Below, piece after piece: positions 12,201 through 22,400 of a DNA stretch of 64,000 bases. The position numbers and the translations under genes were made by a program. Source of the DNA: Petrosia ficiformis (lineage: Eukaryota; Porifera; Demospongiae; Haplosclerida; Petrosiidae); the NCBI GenBank assembly GCA_947044365.1, contig OX345648.1, positions 1,317,501 through 1,381,500 of the forward strand, in the 5' to 3' direction. Under the pieces are notes generated by a model that was given only the letters and a program-made list of their open reading frames with translations, was not told where the DNA came from and ran no database searches. The stretch's first letter is position 1. The number at the start of each line of letters is the position of its first letter.

Positions 12201-12898
12201 ATGTACAGACACCGCATGGAGAGTTTACAGTATGGTACGTTGATGGTAATATACCATACTGGAGGAACAGCGGACATGTTGCGTTATTCATTACTGCTAT
12301 CATCACATCGATATTCTATCTCTTACCATTCCTATTGTGGACCACATGTGGTTCTCTTTTAGCTCGTAGATTGAGGTGGATAAAGAAAAGACGTAACCTG
12401 ATTGATGCTTATCAAGGTCAGTATAGAGATGGTTGGGGTTGGTGGTTTGGAGCTCGACTCTGGTTACTTGTATGTTCACACATAAGTTACGCTCTTCTCA
12501 GAGGTAATGATCCTAGTCTACTGTTACTCCTTCATCTTGTGTTCCTAGCTCCATTCACATTCATACAGGTGTATTATAAACCATACAGAGGCAAGTGGGT
12601 TAATATATTTGAGTGTGTTATACTCATTGATCTTCTTCTGTTGGAATTCATAACATTGTATGGTCAACTGAAAGGAGATGTGTCAATAACACAACCATAT
12701 ATATCAGTATTGATGTTATTAGTATTACTAATACTAATATCACTGATGGGCTGGCATTGTATGGGGTACATGACCAGGTATAAAGTGGGAAGGATGATTA
12801 GAAAAAGTTTGAAGAAAAAGAAAGCAACACTGGTATCTAAGTTCCAAAAAGATCAAGAATGCAAACATCTGTTTGAGAGTCTTACTGACGATGACTAA
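9260..12898 (+). CDS. Multipass receptor-like protein, type A / alpha (array gene 2)
   Basis: 1212 codons in one exon. Signal peptide about 1-18; conserved N block with LQYYLCGNGSH (about residue 40) and RGFGFLNTTG (about 98-107); glycosylated beta-strand repeat region to about 760. The cysteine hinge has CQHHRTGVLCGGCEDGY at about 801-817. The first membrane segment begins near 834, and the AYQGQYRDGW loop lies at about 1050. The tail is Lys/Arg-rich and ends LTDDD. Relative to gene 1 it has scattered substitutions (for example CGNGSH against CGSGSH), loses one residue in the region before the hinge, and has a different cytoplasmic tail just before the acidic end. It is the only intact plus-strand gene of the array, and the three broken relatives downstream share its orientation. 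Confidence 0.85.
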   Translation: MKVLYLIISVLIVSSVVENTTISIPGSNIHNASNHGSLQYYLCGNGSHYIKSDMTLSLSSSIHIITSGPFCLLQHLMNIVITTSDSNPAHIICDNVTQPTRGFGFLNTTGLSLRNLHIEHCGGILTPTAVSSINKSRVYFLMGQTAVLLIGQSLDITLSNLTINGGYFGYAMIIVNIYGIVHMTDISVSNSFNCLSEEQDSQDIICSGSGLLFLFMDTHSTSNNSVLVLQNVTLNHNINHYTSASAGNPIDLLQYGVDSVPIFGAGGLTILFIGNGYQYGQVVMEYCEVSDTRGSFVGGILITYIDTTGFHLPSFDVKKTFSCYNNQALSSGGKGGCLSIEVIKTTYERSILNITLDGQVTFFHNSNVDYGGGVYVSVPSLNSLATNITISGVTFQNNTAVIGGNALYIKTQGENTAKIRSDTYVGIINGDVYRNGKEGKGAIIERLSLYVQSIIEFVGNLSVLVKGGYYVHNFGSVIVATRSYITVSGDVHFIRNRGKTGTCFLLTKGSVLNIQAPSNISFDRNYVFLSSGLIVLLGFSRGSYNSCPLQFLTSKKQNSIILNVHEQGYYIGNCFIYSDAFGTKCNKTYFTKYIHQSGNSSLLLSSPPTALYRCENMTRLYSTNISVYPGQKFPSFVAHNFENKSVLTRVYVDLYHGTNQLVSSSVQLLEDKCTSFDARFSHYTSTGTLIISNPEYQLSLRINVAERPCPVGFVLSDMNGACVCDKRLISYKITNCNIDTTSITIPNTTWLGKVVVDKNTSTLLPFAPDINGTFGFAPVCPTGYCKPGITEVNMIEQDSLCQHHRTGVLCGGCEDGYSLVLGPDECQICNSNLWLLMVLVFAVAGIAMVIVLFCLRMTISNQLLGGVIFYVNMTEVSLRTVILHQHTYGFILNIIFSLLNLELGFSVCLYNGLNALIKTALQFIFPVYLWLIVLMLVIISKRSSYVANLTIHSSIQVLATLFYLSFAKLLLTAIDIFIPVNVQTPHGEFTVWYVDGNIPYWRNSGHVALFITAIITSIFYLLPFLLWTTCGSLLARRLRWIKKRRNLIDAYQGQYRDGWGWWFGARLWLLVCSHISYALLRGNDPSLLLLLHLVFLAPFTFIQVYYKPYRGKWVNIFECVILIDLLLLEFITLYGQLKGDVSITQPYISVLMLLVLLILISLMGWHCMGYMTRYKVGRMIRKSLKKKKATLVSKFQKDQECKHLFESLTDDD

Positions 12899-15778
12899 AG
12901 TTCCACACATTGATGCAGTGCATGTGGTGGGGTCTTTACTCTTACATGCTGCACTAACATATGCATGCAATTTCATTTCAGTTGTTGATTTACATAAACA
13001 CACAAGTTTGTCTATATCACAAAACATGATGTACTTTATTTGTTTGTAATTATTCCTTTGATAAAAACACAATTGTGTAACAATTTTGTAGTACATAGAC
13101 AGTAGTATAATGATACTACATCTATAGATATTGTTCATATGCACATATTATTTTGTTGTCTGGATATAAGACTTTGATCTCACAATATATATAAAATTAT
13201 AATAATAATTACATTACATTTCCTTATAAGCTGTAGTTTACATCATTTTTTTATGATGACTTCAAGTACAGTATGGTCATCACATGAACATGAATAAACC
13301 AAAGTTTCAGAATCTCCACTCACTTCAACAAACTATTATGTAGTATTACTGTACATATGAATTATGTATACTAGAATTATCAGGCTAAGACAAGTGCAAT
13401 AAAAAGAACCAATAGTATTAACGCATCCATGACCACATCCTCCATTATTAATAAGACATTCGTCATTATCTAATATACAGAACAAAACTTAAAACCAGTA
13501 TATACAGACAAATACACAAACACAGGTGATGACGTATGAATCTCACCAGGTGCAGTCAATGGTTCACTGCTTCACAATTATTTCGATCAAAATTTATTTC
13601 AGCTACTGCTCCAGCAAATGATACACTCTTTAAATCATCTTCAATAATATTAGTAATCGCTATATTATTGTATTCATAATCTTCCAATGATAAATGTTTG
13701 GCTTCTAATTCTGGAAGAGAACTGTTAATAGCTAGAGCTAACCAGTGGGAATTTGGTGCAGGGTATGTATAGTCTAAGACAAATTTCCCATGCAAGGGTG
13801 GTTTGAGTTCATAATTCTACCTCTAGATGGGAGATATTTGATTTGATGACAAACTCCTTATAAGGTCTTTACAAAGGTTGATAGGAAAGAGACAGACTAT
13901 TTACTTAAATCATCTTTAACACTTTTATGTGAAACTGTAAAAATGAAATAAGATAAAGCACTTAAAGCATGGTGTATAACTCCCCTTGCATGTCAAGATT
14001 ACCACGGCAATCACCCTCACACACCATGAACAATCATGTTATTTTGTAAATGATTTTGGGTAAAACGGTTGTTATTTTTATACTAAAACTATACTCTAAC
14101 TTATCACTGATTTGAACCAGTAAAACACAGAATTATTTCCATCATAATATTGGAATCAGATGACAGTATCTTAATCATGCAATCAAGGTTTTCACTGTGG
14201 ATGCCATTAGGAAAATAATAATTTAGTCAAATCGTTACTTTTCAACACTCATTATTCCACTATTTTATACAGGAAACAACTATACACAGGAAGAGCAAAT
14301 GGCTGCTCCCCCTAGATAACTTATTATTATTTTCCTAATGGCCTGTTTTCTCATCAAAATTATTATTTTCCTAATGCCCTGTTCTCATCTGTAGCCATTG
14401 TGGCTGCTTATTTTCTAGGCTCATAAATATTCACGTTATTAACTGTTGAAACATAAATGTTCACTAAGGGAGTATACCATTAATATTCTACAATAGCTTA
14501 CTGTCAATGATATGTATGTATACATGTGTACATTCATACATACACAAACACACATAGATAGAATCACATATTATATACGTATGTCTTCATATTATTCTTC
14601 TACTAAAACCAATCTTCTCAATTAAGGTGTTAAGTTTTTAGTGTTATCAGTACTAGATATTACCAAACATATTGTATAGTAATTATTTCTTAAATATAAA
14701 CAATTGTGTAACAATTGTGTGTAGTACATTGTTGTATATAGACAGTAGTGTAATGATACTACATCCATAGATATTGTTCATACACACACACACATAATTA
14801 ATTTCTTAATTGTTTGTGTATTGGGCTTTGAGCTTGCAATATACATAATTATATATATATATATATATATAATTATAATAATTTTCTTTTCCAAAGGGTG
14901 GTATAAATTCGTTACCCAAAAAATCAGCTGGGAGATATTGAATGACAAACTCCTTATAATGTAAAGGGAAGTCGTTACAAATGTTGACAGGAAGGCAACA
15001 AACCAAAAATAAGCATATAAATTATCTAAAGTAAACAATTGACCCTTTTATGTAAAACTGTAAAAATTGAACAAGATAAAAACACTTGAAGTATGGTGTA
15101 TGGGTATGTAACTCCCACCGCATGTTGAAGGTTACCATGACAATCACTCCCACACTATGCTATAATACCAATCGGGTTATTTTAGCAATCAATGTAAGTG
15201 ATTTGGGTATAAACAGTTTGTTACTTTTCAAATGAAACATAAACATGGCCATGACTTCATCAACAATAGTGTAATTATACATCAATGGATATACTACATT
15301 GTGCACTGGTGTGTTCAGCATGGAGCATCCCTTGATGCTCCATACTGAATACACCAGTTCACATTGTAGCTACTGCATTCACACATACTGACACACAGAG
15401 AGATATGCAAACACATATATACACATGTTTTCACATTTTTCTACTGCGTAATCTTTTCAATTAAGGTGTTAAGTTTCTACTGTTAACAGTACCAGATAAT
15501 TATAATAAAGTTTTATAATTTATTACGAGTTGTAATCAGTATTTCTTAAGAGTTAAAAAATATATATCTGCATTGATAGAATTTCAGTATAGAGATTGAC
15601 AACTATGGACTTGCTAGCACAAATCATTTTGTGGATGTCAATAGAAAGCATAGTGAACCATGAACAAAATTTATATAAAATCTAATTACGTTTAGTATAT
15701 TTTTCAAATGTCAAGAAATGTGTTTATGGATATATAGCTAGAATAAAAGTAAAATCTGTGTCTACTTATGTTTAAATT
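12899..15778. other. Intergenic region with duplicated blocks and decayed coding fragments
   Basis: Two diverged copies of one block occur here: about 13060-13230 plus 13795-14060, and about 14690-15190. Both contain a CAATTGTGTAACAATT segment, a GATACTAC...ATAGATATTGTTCATA segment and, on the minus strand, a coding-like stretch. The second copy reads ...CNDFPLHYKEFVIQYLP... and then NEFIPPFGKE on the minus strand. The first has a frameshifted equivalent ending NYELKPPLHGKF. A 79-codon minus-strand frame at 13556-13795 continues from that point but lacks an ATG. No intact gene is supported. A strong hairpin at 15294-15369 is listed separately. Confidence 0.5.
15294..15369. repeat. Near-perfect hairpin, 36-bp arms, 4-nt loop
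   Basis: The left arm is 15294-15329, the loop CCTT 15330-15333 and the right arm 15334-15369. The arms are reverse complements except at four positions. The inner stem is GATGCTCC against GGAGCATC. It could be a fold-back transposon remnant or a transcribed structured RNA; the sequence alone cannot decide. Confidence 0.8.
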
Positions 15779-16055
15779 CAGCTGTAATTCTACTATATTC
15801 ATTCCTGTTAGCAATATTCATAAATCTAGTAATTATGGATCCCTCCATTACTACCTGTGTGGAAGTGGTTAACATTGGACATGCCTCTTTCCTTCTCCTT
15901 ATATTTGCCCACATTCTATTTTGGCATATTTACAATTGGTAGTAATTGCAGTGTTCATGAGATGCTCAACATTTCATGAACATGATCCCTGCTGATTCTA
16001 ACCCTGCATGCTCATGCATATTATCTACTAGAGGTTGATGAATTAAGCATTTAGG
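15779..16055 (+). pseudogene. Decayed N-terminal relic of the type A receptor gene
   Basis: Starts with sequence matching the type A N terminus (NSTIFIP..SNIHKSSNYGSL in translation). It breaks frame after the CGSG codons and then keeps only scattered matches to the next 150 bases of the intact genes (a TGTTCATGAGATG-like piece and a TCTACTAGAGG-like piece). No membrane-domain sequence follows before the next relic at 16366. Confidence 0.7.
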
Positions 16056-16365
16056 GCTTTGAAACATCTTAAAGAGTAGAGTTAAAAAGAAGGTAAAATC
16101 ATACAAGAAGAAGGTCGTGTAATTTTTATTTTTGTTAATAGCCTAATTAAAATTTCTGGAGGTTTGAAGTTTCACGTTTTTCAACATTGTTTCTACTCAA
16201 ACCGCACACATTTCATCAATGAAAATAGTTAACACAAAAACACAAATTATATGGTTTATTTTGTAAAAAATTACAGTTAATATTTTAGATTAGTCAGATC
16301 ATCAAAGTACACAATGACTATTAATATAATTCTGTCAAACTTGATAAAACCAATCAGTAGCTAGA

Positions 16366-17407
16366 ATGAAGGTGAAGGTACCATACCTTCATATACTGTG
16401 GTTTCTTGTATCAATCAGTTTAACCTCAGCTGTAGAGAATTCTACTATATTCATTCCTGGTAGTAATATTCATAATGCTAGTAATTATGGATCCCTCCAG
16501 TACTATTTGTGTGGAAATGGTTATCATTATCTAAAGTCTAATATGACTCTCTCTCTCTCCTCTTCTATCCACTTCATTACTCCTGGTCCCTTTTGTGCCT
16601 TTCTTCAACATTTTATGAACATTATGATCACTTCTAGTGAATCTAATCCTGCTCACATCATTTGTGATAATATCACTCAACCTAACAGAGGATTTGGGTT
16701 TCACAGGACTTACCTTACATAACCTCCATATTGAACACTGTGGTGGAATACTAACTCCTACTGCTGTCTCTTCCATTAATCAGTCACGTGTCTACTTTCC
16801 AATTGGTCAGACTGCTGTTCTACTCATCAGCCAATGTTATGATATCATACTCTCTAATCTGACAATTAATGGATTGTATTTTGGTTATGCTATAATCATA
16901 GTCAATGTATATGGGATAGTTCATATGACTGACATATCAGTATCAAACTCTTTTAAGTGTTCATATATAACTTATGCTCTTCTTCGAGGTAACAATCCTA
17001 GTCTACTATTACTCCTTCATCTTGTGTTCCTAGCTCCATTTACATTCATACAGGTGTATTATAAACCATACAGAGGCAAGTGGGTTAATATATTTGAGTG
17101 TGTTATACTCATTGATCTTCTTCTGTTGGAATTCATAACATTGTATGGTCAACTCAAAGGAGATGTGTCAATAACAGAACCATACATAACAGAACCATAT
17201 ATATCAGTTTTGATGTTATTAATATTAGTATTACTAATACTAATATCACTGATTGGTTGGCATTGTATAAGATATATGACCAGGTATAAAGCTGGAAGGA
17301 AGATTAGAGATTATTTGAAGAAAAAAAAAAAGAAAATCATTTCCAAATTTCAAAAAGAATACCAAGAAGATGAGGATCTGCTTGAGAGACTCATTGATGA
17401 TTGCTAA
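16366..17407 (+). pseudogene. Receptor pseudogene: N terminus fused to C terminus by a large internal deletion
   Basis: It begins like an intact type A gene, with its own signal peptide (MKVKVPYLHILWFLVSIS). An 8-base loss near 16700, where intact genes read FLNTTGL, shifts the frame. The second frame continues from about 16700 through the N block to SVSNSFK and then jumps at about 16960 straight into the last third of the membrane domain (CSYITYALLRGNNPSLL), so roughly 860 residues including the hinge are missing. A 12-base tandem duplication gives ITEPYITEPY. The tail ends LIDDC. Without the shift it would encode a short signal-plus-membrane protein; with it, it is broken. Confidence 0.85.
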
Positions 17408-18379
17408 CGTCACAAACATTGTACAAGTATGTGATGCCTTTGTCAACTTTTATAGTTATTATCTGTAGTTAGTAATGTGTAAGTTATATGAGTATTCCTG
17501 TACATACTTGAATGTATATCATGTACCAATATTCACACATACTTTTTTCTAGCTTTCTGTAATAAATTATAATATTTTGTTCTGTAAATATGGCACAAAC
17601 AGTTGTTAATGTTAAGTGAGGTACACAAAACATGCACTTTAATTCTTAAATTACACACAAAGTTATTCTTTCATCGCTCCTCTTCAATCAATTGACTGTC
17701 ATACTTGTTAATTAAAATTTCAAGTATATAGACACATCCTCAAATATGGTGGAAATGTTTCAGAGATGTTTTTGTGTACACTGTGGATGGTTTATTGATA
17801 ATGGTATCATCATTACAAATTGCTATAATTCTAGATGCTCTCTATCTTACATTTCATGCTTCATCAAACATCTTTTTCAAGGCACATACTATAATCATTC
17901 CTTTATACAGCAATGATGTATGTATTATATTTGACTTATATACACTATAATTATAATAATGATATGTGTTTTTAATAATTCAAACTCATTCAGGTTGGTA
18001 TTAGTGCTATGTTGTTTAAAATTGATAACATTATTTTATATTCAAGTTTCATTCTCATCAAACTGATGTAAGCAGTGATCTTAGTTATTCCCAAAATGTA
18101 TTAATATTGATGTTATCTTTACCACAACTTTGGTTGCACTTTTCTTTGTTGTGTGATAACACTTCCAATAAAGATTTCTGTAAAAGATGAAAAAGTGTGT
18201 TTTGAACAGCCCATTGAAAAGAATAGGATTTCCATTGCAAGCCTAAATTATATAATTCATAAAAATATGATATTCCCACAAAATCACTGCTATGCATCTG
18301 AGTTGTAATGAAATAATGATTTGCCATACATAATCTAATAAAGGTACATGTGGGTCACACATGTCAACTCACAATACTG
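17408..18379. other. Intergenic, nothing recognised
   Basis: AT-rich spacer between two receptor relics. An 80-codon minus-strand frame at 18085-18327 has no recognisable motif and no homologous partner elsewhere in the window, and I do not call it. Confidence 0.45.
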
Positions 18380-18763
18380 GTAACATATGTAGTCTACTAT
18401 TACTCCTTCATCTTGTGTTCCTAGCTCCATTCACATTCATACAGGTGTATTATAAACCATACAGAGGCAAGTGGGTTAATATATTTGAGTGTGTTATACT
18501 CATTGATCTTCTTCTGTTGGAATTCATAACATTGTATGGTCAACTCAAAGGAGACGTGTCAATAACAGAACCATATATATCAGTTTTGATGTTATTAATA
18601 TTACTAATACTAATATCACCGATTGGTTGGCATTGTATAAGATATATGACCAGGTATAAAGCTGGAAGGAAGATTAGAGGAAGAAAAAAGAGAAATTTAT
18701 AGCTAATTTCCAAAAAGAAGGTCAAGAAGATGATGATCTACTTGATGGACTTCCTGATGATTA
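18380..18763 (+). pseudogene. C-terminal fragment of an alpha-type receptor gene
   Basis: Begins abruptly in the penultimate membrane segments (SLLLLLHLVFLAPFTFIQVYY), continues in frame through GDVSITEPYISVLM, then shifts frame in the Lys-rich tail (reads RGRKKRNL and stops at 18700). The old tail with its acidic end (DDLLDGLPDD) survives in another frame to about 18763. No N-terminal part precedes it, so it is a partial duplicate. Confidence 0.85.
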
Positions 18764-19469
18764 ATGAAGTCACATATATATGTCATGAAGTAATAAACGT
18801 ATGCTGTATATTGTATATAATTATAATAATATTACTGTACTTAACCTATTCAGTTGTTTGTAAATAGATAAAATGCGTTGCTCTTACAATTTGTTTGTGG
18901 ATGTTTTTGTTGAAAAACGTGAAATTACTACAATTATGTAAATATACATATAATATATATCAGAGCCATAAACAGACATGTTAGACAAAGCTTTGCAACA
19001 ATGCTATAATTATAAAAATAATTATTCTTTATATTTGAGTGGTCAAAAATATAGAATTGTCCTTGGAAAACACATTTGACAGCAGTCGTATAAATTCTAT
19101 TAATTCATGTTCAAACATGCTACAATCTGGTTTCTTCAAATGAGCAATCTCTTAATGAAAAGTGGATCTCACACCCCCTAAAGGGACAAACAAAACATAA
19201 GCCAGAGGTAGAAATGTAACATGTGTTGTGATCACTTTAATTGGTTTCAAAGATATATAGTAACTATCTAATCAAGCAACAAAGAATACAAGGTAAATAA
19301 TCAAAGTTCCAAGAGGCTACAAATAAAATATCAGTAAAAAAAATGCATTGAGACACACCAAATGTTATAATTCATAGTTAGAAAATGTATTATAACTGAT
19401 ATGATCGTTAATTAAGAAAACGAAAAAAACTTTGAACACATGCAGTCACACAAGTAGATACTACTGTTA
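18764..19469. other. Intergenic, nothing recognised
   Basis: AT-rich. It holds the 3' side of both the plus-strand relic and the minus-strand gene that ends at 19470. No open frame or structured repeat stands out. Confidence 0.45.
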
Positions 19470-22400
19470 TTACTTGCTGTTCTCTGTAAGGGGCACCCTC
19501 AATTTTGCATCAGTACACGTATCTTCCTCTTTAATTGCTTGATAGCCCTTCCTGTTTAAATAAAGTAACAAATTTAATAGATGCAACTTTGGGAATGCCT
19601 TTCGAAACCATTTCAATCGCATAAAACATTTGGCACAATGATAACAAATCATTCCTAGGAATACTATCATTACCAAACAAACTAAACCTTCAGTGTATTG
19701 CCAGCCAGCAGATGCGTAAATGGTAGGTCTGAAATAGAGTTGTGTAACATACAGCAATATTAGGCTAATGAGCAGGAACATTTCCAGTGAATTGGCAGCT
19801 GAACTTCGCAATGGTCTGACATATGCATGAACTATTGTAAATGGAATTAGGATTATGAGATGTAGATATAGACTCAATATTGGATTGGCTCCACGAAAAT
19901 GTGAATAAATCGCATACATGTATAGAAGTAGGCAAACACGAGCTCCAAACCACCATCTCCATTTGTCTTTATAAGGTCCCTGGTAAGCATCTATGAATGG
20001 TCTCACATACTCTCTCAATGGTGACTTGCATTGAAGAATTAGAGAACCAAATGCTGTGAACACAAAAAATGGGAAGAGATAAAACATTGTCATTCCTACA
20101 GCTGTTATAAATAGCGCCATGTGATTCTTACTCCAGTATGGTATATTACCATCAATATACCATACTGCGTATTCTCCATGTGGTGTCTGTACAATGACTG
20201 GAGTAAAAACGTCAATAGCAGTAAGTAACAGTTTAGCGAATGACAAATAGAATAATGTAGCAAGTACTTGTATTGATGAGTGTGAGGTTAGGTTAGCAAC
20301 ACAAGTGGAGTATTTGCTAATGATTACTATCACTACAACAATAAGCCATAAATATATAGGCCAAACAAATCCCAATGCAGTTTTGATTACTGCGTTTAAT
20401 CCATTGTAGAAACATATACCGTAAGTTTGGTCAGAATTCAGCAAAGACAGAAATGTCAATGAGATTTTTGAAAATGAGTTTTCTGTTAGAGTAATTGCAG
20501 TAACATTACTATAGAAAATAAATCCACCAAAATAGCTATTTGCAATTGTTAATCGTAAAGTAAACAACATTATCACAATAAAGGTTGATAGTAAGGGAAG
20601 TAATACTACTATGACCCATATATATTTGTTACTGCAAATATTACACTCATCAGGACCCAATACTAAAGAATATCCATCCTCACATCCTCCACATAATACT
20701 CCAGTCCTGTGATGTTGACAGAGAGAATCTTGTTCAGTCATATTAATCTCAGTGATTCCTGGTTTACAGTAACCAGAAGGACAAACAGGAGCAAAACCGA
20801 ATGTACCATTAATATTAGGAGCAAATGGAAGGAGAGTAGATGTGTTTTTATCCACTATTACTTTTCCCAGCCATGTATTAAGTGGAATTGTTATAGATGT
20901 TGTATTAATTGAACAATCAGATGAGATTTTCCTTTCATTAAGAAAGGGATGACATTCACAACTACCAGATCTATCACATAGTTGAAATCCAATTGGGCAA
21001 TTAGACACCTCCAAAGGAATAAATATTGAAGGAATTTCCCCTAAAATAGAAATATGTAATCTTGCTTTAGGAAATTCAAAGGTATGTTTTAATATGGTGT
21101 ATTTCAGAGGAGTACATTGGTTTTCAAAAGCATTTTGTACCTCTTCATGTTTTCCTAGATTCCAGCCTGATAAAACTAAACTTCCTTCAATGTTGACTAA
21201 ACTTGCTTCAATTGGAGTATAAACACTGTGGTTGATATAATCTAAAGCAGAAATTCCAATAGTGATCCTGGTACCTGGGTATATATGTTTTTTACTATAG
21301 TGATCAGAGCATTCGTTGATATAAGATGAATTGGATTTGCAGAAACAGATTTTAACAGGAGGTGAGGATAATTGAAAACGCTTGTCAAACTGCTTCGAAT
21401 TGCAAAGATTCAACTTTTTGATGAATTTTGGGCAGTTATTTAGAAAAATTGAATATATTGCGCCACCATTCTTATTTGCTGTGTTGTTTATGAATGTTAA
21501 TTGCTTCGAGTTTGATGTTGCATCAAAATTATCATTTTGAAACTGAAAAGGACACGGATCGTCATCAACATCATCATTTGTAGTATATATTGCACCACCA
21601 TATGTGTAAGCTACATTCTCAATAAATAAAACGTTTGCAGTTTCACTTACAATTAGAGAAGAATGAGATTGAAGACATATTGCACCACCTTTTAAACCTC
21701 TGTTCTTACCAAAACGTATTGTTCCACTTAGGAAAATGTTTGCTAATGATACTTTGATGGCTGACCCAAAGTTATGTTCAAATATTGACTTACCCTCTAT
21801 GTGAATTGTGTTAATTCTGACAAACTCCATAGCAGCAACATCTGTGAAATATAACTCATCTGCTGGTTTAAAATATTTAATTTTCTTCCCATTTGCATTT
21901 ACATAAACATTTCTTATGGTTACATTAACATAGTAAGCTTTCCATAATGGGGTAAGTGGCATCTCCTCTATATATAGTGCTGAACCTCCTGAGTTAGCAG
22001 TATTTGAAATAAAGCCCACGGTATCGAGTAAAATATTGAGTAACTGATTGCCTATCATTTTAACTCCAATATACAATCCACCACCAAATACAGCTTTGTG
22101 ATTATGGTTAGCCTCGAATGAGGAACCATACATGCAAATGTAACAAGAGACATTTTGTTGAGTGTGTAGTATATCATCCATTGATTTATTATTGTCTAAT
22201 ATAATATACATAGCTAAACCGGCTCCATTACCTTCTTCTGTTTGCTTATTACTGGAAAAAACTACATCAGTAAACATTACAAACGCATCGTTTATGGCAT
22301 ACGCAGGAGTATATATTACTAGCATACCTCCTCCTCTGTTTCCAGAATTTTGCTTAATGGTACAATTCTCATAATAAATCTGCACTTTGCTACCTAACAC

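Noticed and set aside
16170..18924. 17-base inverted pair TTTCACGTTTTTCAACA (16170-16186 and 18908-18924) flanking two receptor relics
   Set aside because: Considered as ends of a single inserted unit, but there is no target duplication and no similarity beyond the 17 bases; in AT-rich DNA of this length one such match may be chance.
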